Origin: Numida meleagris
Lineage: Eukaryota; Chordata; Aves; Galliformes; Numididae
Assembly: GCF_002078875.1 (NCBI RefSeq)
Contig: NC_034414.1
Coordinates: forward strand, 13,327,484-13,391,483
Reading direction: 5' to 3'
Length of the DNA stretch: 64,000 nucleotides
Each line of letters begins with the position of its first letter. Within the stretch, counting starts at the first letter, position 1. Position numbers and translations under genes: made by a program. The notes below the pieces were generated by a model, which was not told the origin of the DNA, did not search any database, and saw only the letters and a list, made by a program, of their open reading frames with translations. Below are positions 40,043 through 47,300 of this stretch, piece by piece.

Positions 40043-40380
40043 CATAGAATCATCACAAAACCATGGCAGTTGGAAAGACCAATACGATCATCCAGTCCAA
40101 CCATCAACCCATACCTGTGACTGCTATAGAGCATGCCCCCACATGCCACATCCACACTTTTCCTGAACACATCCAGGGATGGTGGCTTCACCACGTCCCT
40201 GAGCAGCCTGTTCTACTGCATCACTGCTCATTGTGAGATGGAATTTTTCCATATATCCAACCTGAACCTCCCCTGGTTCAACTTAAGGCCATCACCTCTC
40301 ATCCTATCTCTGTGACCCAGGAGAAGAGGCTGAGCCCCACCTTGCCACAGCCTCCTTTCAGGTTGTTGTAGTGAGCGAAG
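40043..40380 (-). mobile_element. CR1 LINE 3' end fragment
   Basis: A long antisense copy from CATAGAATCATCAC through ATCCAACCTGAACCTCCCCT to GACCCAGGAGAAGAGGCTGA. Confidence 0.92.
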
Positions 40381-41749
40381 TACATTGAAAGCCCAAGGTT
40401 TATATCCAAAGAATATGCTGGATGTGACAAAAATGGATGCACACACAGACAAACACAGCCTCACATTCAGCCTTCGATGTGCAATGTGTCATTCAGCCCA
40501 TACAGTACAGCCACCTCCTGGAATCACAGCGATGTCTGGAATGCAAAAGCTGTTTATCATCTAAATAACATTTAAGCCATTATAATTTATATGAGAATTG
40601 TAAATGATTTGGGCTGTATGAAGCTTCTTGTTGTGGTTTGCTGCAGGAATGCTGTAGATTTCCTCTGCAAACACTACATTCTGCAAACAATGGGCGCCTG
40701 AGATGCTTTCAGCTGGACTCGAGCCTCCTGTATCTACCAAAACACTTTCCTGTGTCAGAATCAGACAGTCGCCTGATTTATAACTTTCAGACGTTTGAGA
40801 GACCACCGCAACACAATGTAACCGCAGTCCCTCTGTTGGTTGGCTGGCCAGCTAAGCTGTACTCAGCACAAACCAAACGCGGATGTGTATTTAATGTTCC
40901 TGCTAATGCATGTTTCTGTGTGGGGCAATCAGAGAGCTGCAAGGCACACGTCTGTAAGACCTCACCCATCCCGCCCTGGGATAGTAATGCTGCATTTATC
41001 AGCAGCTCAGAGGCGGTGGCATTGACTGAGGTGGGCCGACACCAGCAGTCACATCACTATACCAGCATTTCTACATGGGCTCACGGTCTCGCTTTTACTT
41101 AGGGATACAAGAGGGATGGTTTCCCTGCTGCTTTTTGGTTCGAACCACAGGAAGGCTTTGGAGACCCTTTGCTGCTCCCTCTGCACCTGCCCTCAGACTG
41201 AATTTGCTGGAGACAAAAAGAAATGAACCCTAATTTCCAGAGGCTTTAAGGCGCTCTTTCAAAAGCCCATTGCTTACAGCATTCTTCAGAAGTTCCAAAC
41301 AACTCTAGGGCCACAGAATGAAATATCTGAGAACACAGCTGGTGGTTCATGCCAGAAGGAGTACTGTGTCAGTCCAAAATGCTGTCATGTGAAACCATGT
41401 GCATACACTTTGCCGTGTGGGGCACATGCTTATTTATAAATAATCAGCTCTTGTTTATGCTCTCTCCAGAACAGACACCATTCCTGCTTTTGTGACACAA
41501 TCCTCTCTTTGGCTTTAAACAAAATGTGGGCCTCCCCATGGAACATGTTATTGCATGACATGACCAAGAGAACTGTAGAGCTCATGCTGGCAAAGCTGCT
41601 GGCCGGAGAACAGGAGGATATCTGCCAGCATCAGGGTGAAAGTATCTTTAATTTGTGAGATTAAGCTTCACTGAGAGCCCGTTATGAGCACATCCCTTTG
41701 TGCCCGACCCTCCTGGCCTCACTCACCCAAAGCTCACTCTCTTATTCTC

Positions 41750-42030
41750 ATAGAATCAAAGAATCACCATCATAGAATCGCTTCAGTTAGCCTTAAAGAT
41801 CGTCTGGTCCATCTCCCCTGCAATGAACAGGGACACCTGCACTAGATGAAGTGCTCAGAGCCCCATCCAGCCTGACCTTGAGCTTCTCCAGGGATGAGGC
41901 ACCCACCACCTCTCTGGGCAACTTGTTCCAGTGTCTCACCGCCCTTAGTAAAAAACATCTTTCTTATATCCCCTCTAAACCTCCCCTCTGTTAGTTCAAA
42001 TCCATTTCCCTTTTACCCTGCCACAGCACG
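41750..42030 (-). mobile_element. CR1 LINE 3' end fragment
   Basis: Antisense copy with a duplicated CATAGAATC end, CCCCTGCAATGAACAGGGAC and AACCTCCCCTCTGTTAGTTC. It abuts the GC-rich patch. Confidence 0.9.
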
Positions 42031-42165
42031 ACACCCGGTGCACCGCAGCGGGGTGCGAGGCGGCCCGTCCCGCAGCCCGGCACCGCCCGGCCCAGCCGAC
42101 ATTAGAGGGCACCATCGCCCCGCACATCGGGGCCGGCCCCGGGCACGGGCTGCGAGTATCTTCCA
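42030..42165. promoter_or_regulatory. Small GC- and CpG-rich patch
   Basis: This CpG-dense stretch lies directly right of a CR1 copy and about 1.5 kb upstream of the CDKN1C start. It could be an outlying part of the CDKN1C island or the promoter of the divergent SLC22A18 transcript. No core promoter element is clear, so the role is inferred from composition and position only. Confidence 0.3.
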
Positions 42166-42709
42166 CAGAGGAGTTTTGTTGTTATTTTTTTTTTTTAAAC
42201 CTAGAGTTTGCATCCTCGAGGCGTGGCTGGCATCCACCTTCACTTTTTACTACCGTTCTGAATGTACCCAGGATGCAGTAGCTCGAAAGGTCGCTGAGCC
42301 GGTGGCATAGCCCAGAGTTCAGAACTCCAAAGTATCACGCAAAACTGCCACTGGTACAAATGCAAACCTGCCAACCACCCGTGATAACGAGCACCTTCAC
42401 AACTCTTTATTCTACCCGCTCCCTCGCTTGATTTGCTGCACAAGGACCTCTCGTGGCACCAGCTCTTGGTAAGACTGCCTGGCCCGTTGATCTGGGGGCT
42501 CCCAGCACTCCTCTGGCCTTGGGATTCCCGGACACCTCTGTAAGAACACCTCCCTGCAGACGGACACGCATCCATCCGGATGGGTACATTAAAAAGGCAC
42601 TCCCCACCCCACCCCAAGGGAAGGGCTGCACAAACAGGAGGCACGGGCTGGCCGATGCTGGGCGGCACAACGGCAAGATGCGTTCATGTGCAGCTCACCA
42701 CGTCTTTAT

Positions 42710-42857
42710 CATAGAATCACAGAATGGTTTGGGTTGGAAGGGATCTTTCAGATCATCCAGTTCCAACTCCCTGCTATAGGCAGCGACACCTCCTCCTAGA
42801 CCAGGTTGCTCAAAGCCCCATCCAGCCTGGCCTTGAATGCCTCCAGGGAAGCATTTA
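42710..42857 (-). mobile_element. CR1 LINE 3' end fragment
   Basis: Antisense ATAGAATCACAGAATGGTTT, AGACCAGGTTGCTCAAAGCC and CCTTGAATGCCTCCAGGGAA. It lies within 1 kb of the CDKN1C start. Confidence 0.9.
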
Positions 42858-43287
42858 TGTGGGCTTAAAAGTTAGGAGAGGAAAATGCTGCGGTTTCCAT
42901 GTATTTCTTCTCAGCGAAGCTGCAGCTTATTAATTCCATGCAGCCGAGAAGTGCTATTTTTAAAAGCAGCCCTCAGCTTGTTTTGAACTCTGTGAGCATC
43001 CCGCTTTGTTTGGGGGCAGTGCAACCAAACCCCGGAGCCAGAACCGACCCCGGGTCCTCCTCCCGCGCCTACGGATACTGAGCAACGTCTCCTCGGGGGA
43101 AAAAGGAAGGAAAAAAAAAAAGAGGGGGAAAGAAAGGATAAAAACTGACGGCGAGGACGCCCCAAACGCGCACACCTCTGGTGGGAAGGCGAGAGGGAGG
43201 GGCCGAGAGCAGCCCCGAGAGAAGAGGAAAGGAGGGGCCGGCAGGGAGCGGCGGCGGAGCAGCGGCCGCGGGCAGACAAAGGCGCGG

Positions 43288-43472
43288 NNNNNNNNNNNNN
43301 NNNNNNNNNNNNNNNNNNNNNNNNNNNNNNNNNNNNNNNNNNNNNNNNNNNNNNNNNNNNNNNNNNNNNNNNNNNNNNNNNNNNNNNNNNNNNNNNNNNN
43401 NNNNNNNNNNNNNNNNNNNNNNNNNNNNNNNNNNNNNNNNNNNNNNNNNNNNNNNNNNNNNNNNNNNNNNNN
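43288..43472. other. Assembly gap (185 N)
   Basis: This is an uninterrupted run of N inside the CDKN1C upstream island. Its flanks are very GC-rich, so the gap probably marks sequence that was hard to read. The gap length may be nominal. Upstream promoter sites could be hidden here. Confidence 0.99.
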
Positions 43473-43480
43473 GGGGCCCG

Positions 43481-43485
43481 CCAAT
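43481..43485 (+). promoter_or_regulatory. CCAAT box upstream of CDKN1C
   Basis: GCCAATCG occurs about 75 bases upstream of the TATA-like box, a usual distance for an NF-Y site. It lies only a few bases after the assembly gap. Confidence 0.6.
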
Positions 43486-43514
43486 CGCGGCGGGCCGGCG
43501 GCGGGGAAATACTA

Positions 43515-43524
43515 TTATGCTAAT
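43515..43524 (+). promoter_or_regulatory. Octamer-like site ATGCTAAT
   Basis: The short AT-rich island TATTATGCTAATAG sits inside otherwise GC-rich promoter DNA, between the CCAAT and TATA-like boxes. ATGCTAAT differs from the octamer ATGCAAAT by one base and could bind a POU factor. This is inference from motif similarity. Confidence 0.35.
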
Positions 43525-43556
43525 AGTTGTTTTGCTCGCCCTCGCGGGGAGCTGGG

Positions 43557-43563
43557 TTTAAAA
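43557..43563 (+). promoter_or_regulatory. TATA-like box of CDKN1C
   Basis: TTTAAAAG in a GC-rich setting lies 135 bases before the start codon. It predicts transcription starting near 43585-43595 and a 5' untranslated region of roughly 105-110 bases if it is unspliced. Confidence 0.6.
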
Positions 43564-43697
43564 GCCGGGAGCCGGGGGAAGGGGCTCAGAGGCGGAGGCA
43601 GGGCCGGAGCGCGCTCGGCTTAGGACTGGACGAGACGGGACGGGCGGCGAGGGGAGCGGCGGGGGCGGGCGGCCACGCACCCACCCACCCCGCGGCG

Positions 43698-44175
43698 ATG
43701 TCCGACGTGCACCTTTCGGGTGCGGCGGCGGCCCCGGAGCGCCTGGCGGCCCTGCGGGCGCTGCCCGTGCCCGGCCGCAGCGCCGTCTGCAGGAGCCTTT
43801 TCGGGCCGGTGGACCACGAGGAGCTGGGCCGGGAGCTGCGGAGCCGCCTGCGGGAGATGGGCGAGGACGACCAGCGCCGCTGGGACTACAACTTCCACAC
43901 CGACACGCCGCTGTCCGGGCCCGGCCGTCTGCGTTGGGAAGAGGTGGAGGGCAGCACCGTGCCCGCGTTCTACCGGGAAACGCTGCAGGTGGGCCGGCAC
44001 CGCGTCCCACTGCGCCGTGCCCCCCCGGCTCCGCCGTCCATCGCCAATACCACCACCACCGCCGCCGCCAAGGCTCCGGGGGGGCCGGGGGCGCGCCTGA
44101 GCCGGGAGAACCGCGCCGCGCCCCGCCGCCGTGCGCTGCGGCCCCGGCGGAGCGGCCCCACGACCCGCATCACAG
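43698..44175 (+). CDS. CDKN1C: CDKN1C coding exon 1 (kinase inhibitory domain and middle)
   Basis: It encodes residues 1-159 plus the first base of Asp160 and ends ATCACAG before GTGCGT. Residues 101-159 are a basic, Pro/Ala-rich linker with a short Thr run, taking the place of the long mammalian Pro-Ala region. Confidence 0.93.
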
Positions 44176-44390
44176 GTGCGTGCGTGCGGGGAGAGGCTGG
44201 GCGGGGGGGCGCCGCGGTGCTCTCTTCGCGGCTGCTGATGGCCCCCTCCCCCCGTTCCTCTCCGCTAGATTTCTTCGCCAGGAGGAAAAGGCCGGCCGAG
44301 CCCAAGGCGGCGGCCGAGCGCCCCGCGGGCTGCCCGCAGCCCCCCGCCGCCGTGCCGGCTGAGCACACCCCCCGCAAGCGGCTCCGCTGA
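43698..44390 (+). CDS. CDKN1C: Cyclin-dependent kinase inhibitor 1C (p57Kip2), two coding exons
   Basis: CDKN1C binds cyclin-CDK complexes in the nucleus and blocks their kinase activity, promoting cell-cycle exit. The spliced frame joins 43698-44175 to 44269-44390 and gives 199 residues. The N-terminal kinase inhibitory domain includes the cyclin-binding RSLFG (residues 32-36), the HEEL helix, RWDYNF (61-66) that contacts the CDK, and FYRETLQ (91-97) that enters the ATP cleft. The C-terminal part reads TDFFARRKRP, a PCNA-binding-like and nuclear localisation segment, and the protein ends in HTPRKRLR. Thr193 corresponds to human Thr310, a CDK phosphorylation site that controls stability. The protein is much shorter than human p57 (316 residues) because the middle lacks the Pro-Ala repeat. 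The ATG has G at -3 and is the first ATG in this frame. CDKN1A and CDKN1B are less likely because the RSLFGPVDHEEL and C-terminal patterns fit p57. Confidence 0.96.
   Translation: MSDVHLSGAAAAPERLAALRALPVPGRSAVCRSLFGPVDHEELGRELRSRLREMGEDDQRRWDYNFHTDTPLSGPGRLRWEEVEGSTVPAFYRETLQVGRHRVPLRRAPPAPPSIANTTTTAAAKAPGGPGARLSRENRAAPRRRALRPRRSGPTTRITGACVRGEAGRGGAAVLSSRLLMAPSPRSSPLDFFARRKRPAEPKAAAERPAGCPQPPAAVPAEHTPRKRLR
44176..44268 (+). other. CDKN1C intron between coding exons (93 bp)
   Basis: GTGCGTGCG donor and CTCTCCGCTAG acceptor. The length is a multiple of three and it has no stop codon in the coding frame, so an unspliced message would still encode an open protein of about 230 residues. Confidence 0.9.
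44269..44390 (+). CDS. CDKN1C: CDKN1C coding exon 2 (C-terminus)
   Basis: It encodes residues 160-199 and a TGA stop at 44388-44390. It starts DFFARRKRP and ends TPRKRLR, the most conserved C-terminal signature of p57. Exon 2 continues five bases past the stop to a GTGAGG donor. Confidence 0.94.
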
Positions 44391-44395
44391 GCCAG

Positions 44396-44495
44396 GTGAG
44401 GAGCTCCGGGAGCCAAAGGGCGGGGGAGGAGCGGACAGCCTTACCCGCGTCTCTCTCCCCACGCTTCTAACTCCCCCTCCTCTTTATCCCTTCAG
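44396..44495 (+). other. Intron in the CDKN1C 3' untranslated region (100 bp)
   Basis: GTGAGG donor five bases after the stop and a CTTTATCCCTTCAG acceptor. An intron just after the stop is also known in mammalian CDKN1C. The junction is close enough to the stop that nonsense-mediated decay is not expected. Confidence 0.75.
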
Positions 44496-45212
44496 CCTTT
44501 TGCACTACGGCACCCACGGGAGAGGCGCGCAGCCCGCAGGCGCCGTGCCCCGGAGTTGCGGGCAGCCGGGACCCCCCCGCACCGCGCCCGGCCCGGGCCC
44601 CGCAGCGCCGCCGGAGCGGGGACGGAGCCACAGCCGCAGCGCCCGCCCGCCGGGAGCGGCCGCGCACGGAGCAGTGTTACCGTACGAGTGTGCAATGTGT
44701 GACGTTCTGTACAGAAATGTATTATGCCTAATGTGAGTACACTGGCCAGAAGTGTAAAGCTTTAAAAAAAAAAAGTCATTTATATGGAAACGTTTAATCT
44801 CTGCTGATCTCTCTCTGCAAAAAAAGAAAAAAGAAAAAAAAGAAAAAGAAGAAAGAAAAGAAAGAAGCAAGTGTATATTTGTACAAAACGTTTTTTTTTT
44901 AAGAGTTATACTAACTTATATTTTCTATTTATGTCAGAAACGTGGATAACTGGTTGACATCCAATAGTCGTTTTTTTTCTTTTGGTTAAGCCAAAGGGCA
45001 CTATATTTGCTTTTGTTATTTACAAAATGTAAATTTATTTTTATAGTCGGATTTTGTTTTTTTTGCCTTCACATGACATAGTAATGAACCCGACAGTTTG
45101 TACCCTTTACTTGAAGACAAACCTGTTCCCATAGTTCCTGAACCCATCTGTATCACTGCCATTACCAATAATGCCACAACCTCCAATAATAAAAACATCC
45201 CAGGAACCCGTG
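44496..45212 (+). other. CDKN1C 3' untranslated region
   Basis: The region starts GC-rich and turns AT-rich after about 44.69 kb. It contains purine-rich A tracts (44762-44775 and 44818-44870), a near-match to a Pumilio site (TGTATATT, from 44872) and four ATTTA pentamers (44778, 44927, 45018 and 45033), which suggest regulated stability. The end is inferred from the poly(A) signal. Confidence 0.75.
45188..45193 (+). terminator. Poly(A) signal AATAAA for CDKN1C
   Basis: AATAAA is followed about 30 bases later by the GT-rich stretch GTGTGTGCTGTGCTG, a fitting downstream element. Cleavage is expected near 45205-45215. Confidence 0.65.
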
Positions 45213-45659
45213 CAATGCTGCTTAGTGTGTGCTGTGCTGATATGCGGGGCGGGGAGGGGGGGTGGTTGCATTTTCCAGTGGGGCTGTGACCAGCACGAGG
45301 GGAGGGGTGTTGCATCTTCCAGCGCTCTATGCACTGTGACCACCCTGCTAGGGGGACGGCGTGGCTGCAAAGCGTGGTGGGGGTGTAGGGGCTGTTGTTG
45401 GAGGGGAAAAGGACTTTTTCCCTTATAAACAAGCTTCAGTGCTGCTGGAGTTGACAAAATGAGGTAGGGAACACGCATGCCTGACGACACTTGAGTTTTG
45501 CCTTTCTGTGCCGCGATTCCCTCTTCCCCCAGAGTTGTGGCCCAGACTGGGCCGTGGGGCAGCCCTACATCAAGGAAGGAGGGAAAAGCAGTGCCCTTTG
45601 GGGACCCCTCCGTGTGCACGCCTCCCCCCTCACTGCTGGGAAAAGCCCTTCCCCTCCTG

Positions 45660-46050
45660 TCCTGTCCGAGCCCGGCACCGATTTCCAGCCCCCCCCTCCC
45701 AACCATTCCAAGCCAGAAGAGGGCAAAAAAAGCAGCCCCCAGCCACCACGAGCGTTCGCGGGGGGGCACGCACCCGGGGTGGGGGGGCAGCCCCGGCTGC
45801 AGGTGGGGCGGCTCCGTGCCCCGCAGCCCCACGAGCGGTGCCCCGACGCTGCCGGGCGGAGCCGGGGGGCCGAGGCCGGGTTGTCCCCGCCCCGGCTGTC
45901 CCCGCAGCGCTCGCCGCTGCCCCCCCCCGTCACGGCCGCGGAACGCTCCCGGCCGTAAAAGTAACATTGATTACCTCCAGCTCCGTGATCGCTTAATCAG
46001 AACGGGATTATTTTACGCGCCCGCGTCAGTGGCCGCCGCCTCAATACGAT
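45660..46050. promoter_or_regulatory. GC-rich patch merging into a candidate conserved element
   Basis: CpG-dense DNA to about 45955 passes into a balanced-composition stretch at 45960-46050 with homeodomain-like sites (ATTGATTA, TTAATCAG, GGATTA). It is not a CR1 copy. A regulatory role is inferred from composition and motif density only. Confidence 0.35.
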
Positions 46051-46374
46051 TTTCCCCCCTCTTTGAAAAGAAAAATAGCTTTTCCCTTTCCTTCTGAAAG
46101 CCAACAATGCCCGGAGTGAGGCAGCTGGATCCTCCAGGATTTATGGGCTTTTCTCTGGCTTTCATGCAAGCAGGTGCCTTTGGGACCTCCATTGTCCCAG
46201 CCCCCCGCTCATAATAGGACTTTCCGCACCAAGAAATCCCCGTGCCCAGCTCCCAAATCCCTGGGCCGCGGAGGTGGGCCCAGAGCATGGCGGGGGCTCC
46301 AGCTGCCGGGCACGGGGAAGGTGTGCGGCCGCCCCGCAGCCCGCTCCACCCAGCCCGCCTTCGGCACAAAGCAC

Positions 46375-46785
46375 ACTGCCCCTATTCTTCGGGCCTTTGT
46401 AGCCATATGGCAAATCCATGTAGACACAGCCAACATCCATTTATTCAGGCACATAATGTCCCGCAACAGGGAACAATTGGAACTTTGTTTGCTTCTATTA
46501 TTGATGCGAATGGGCGACAGAGAGAGAGAGAAAGAGAGGGGAAAAAATCATTTAACTATAAGAGATATCCAGCTAATTATGAACCATATGTGCCTATAGT
46601 TTCAAAGCGATCCAATGAAGTTCATTTTAAATCTAGACTACTTTATTAGTACCGAAGACAGATGTCTCAGCAGTGCACGCATCAGAGGAAACCATGTAAA
46701 GAAGTTCCCGAAATATTTAACCGGGACTCATTCATTGTCAGAGAGCCTTTAAAGTGCCCTTTATCATCAGAATGATAAAGGAGGG
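46375..46785. promoter_or_regulatory. Candidate regulatory element downstream of CDKN1C
   Basis: This is an AT-rich, non-repeat block with a dense set of binding-site-like words: CATATG, AACAATTG beside CTTTGTTT (SOX-like), CTAATTATG (homeodomain-like) and a perfect inverted repeat carrying two GATA motifs. One (GA)n tract interrupts it at 46519-46540. Position 1.2 kb past the poly(A) signal suggests a CDKN1C enhancer; this is inference. Confidence 0.4.
46758..46781. repeat. Perfect 10-bp inverted repeat with paired GATA motifs
   Basis: CCTTTATCAT, the spacer CAGA, then ATGATAAAGG. Each arm contains TTATCA or TGATAA. It may be a palindromic GATA-factor site. Confidence 0.8.
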
Positions 46786-47159
46786 GAGGGAGGCTGCTGC
46801 TTGTTACCTCTGCCCCACTCACCCCTTAGCAGAAATCCCAAATCCCACTTTGGATTTCAGGATGGGAACAGTTTTTGGAAATGATGCACAGTACCGGGCA
46901 TCTGTAGGAGCTCGCTTGCCGCTCCTTAGAGCTGTGTTATAGCAGACACTTTGGTGAAAGTCAGCTCTGTCCCAGATGAAAGCAAGACACCTACCCCAGG
47001 CTGAGGTCAGCACTGCAGTGGAGCTTCCCTAAGACAGAGCTTTAATGCTGCAAGATCCTGGGCACTCGCATCCCACGAGCATCTCTTGGTGCATACCGGC
47101 ATGGGATGCCCAATGGAAAACTCGGCAGCAGACAGGTTTTCGGGATTTTTTTTCCCCCC

Positions 47160-47300
47160 CAGGAAATACAATTATCAGCAAACAACCTTGGCTAAAAGCT
47201 TTGCGCTATCTTTACAAGCACGGCGACATCCACCAGTAATTAAGGCACTTCAGCATGATGAATGCAGCATATGGTTGGCGCTGGGAATCATTCTCCTGCC
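47160..47300. promoter_or_regulatory. Candidate conserved non-coding block
   Basis: Non-repeat sequence with words such as ACAATTATCAG, AGTAATTAAGG and GCAGCATATGG. No gene fits. The regulatory call is weak and based on composition. Confidence 0.25.

Larger units (their letters stand above)
35371..42029. other. Region between the SLC22A18 coding start and the CDKN1C upstream island
   Basis: No coding exon is supported here. Any 5' untranslated exon and the promoter of SLC22A18 should lie in this interval or slightly further right, but I could not place them. It holds CR1 copies at about 36775-36849, 40043-40380 and from 41750, A-rich tracts near 38.9-39.0 kb, and two AT-rich, non-repeat blocks at about 37.9-38.06 and 39.1-39.33 kb that could be regulatory. 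Confidence 0.5.
43000..44700. promoter_or_regulatory. CpG island covering the CDKN1C promoter and coding exons
   Basis: The sequence is strongly GC-rich with many CpG dinucleotides from about 43.0 kb through the coding exons, and is broken by the N run. A polypurine tract lies at about 43098-43140. An island over the 5' end and body is known for CDKN1C in mammals. Confidence 0.8.

Noticed and set aside
43527..43697. In-frame N-terminal extension of CDKN1C
   Set aside because: There is no ATG in this stretch; the frame is merely open, it starts before the TATA-like box, and the ATG at 43698 matches the known p57 start.
43558..44010. Minus-strand and +1 frames across CDKN1C exon 1
   Set aside because: They are shadows of the GC-rich coding exon; only the CDKN1C frame shows conserved motifs.
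45107..45967. 286-codon minus-strand frame downstream of CDKN1C
   Set aside because: It overlaps the 3' untranslated end and a GC-rich patch, with no conserved motif and Pro/Gly-biased composition.
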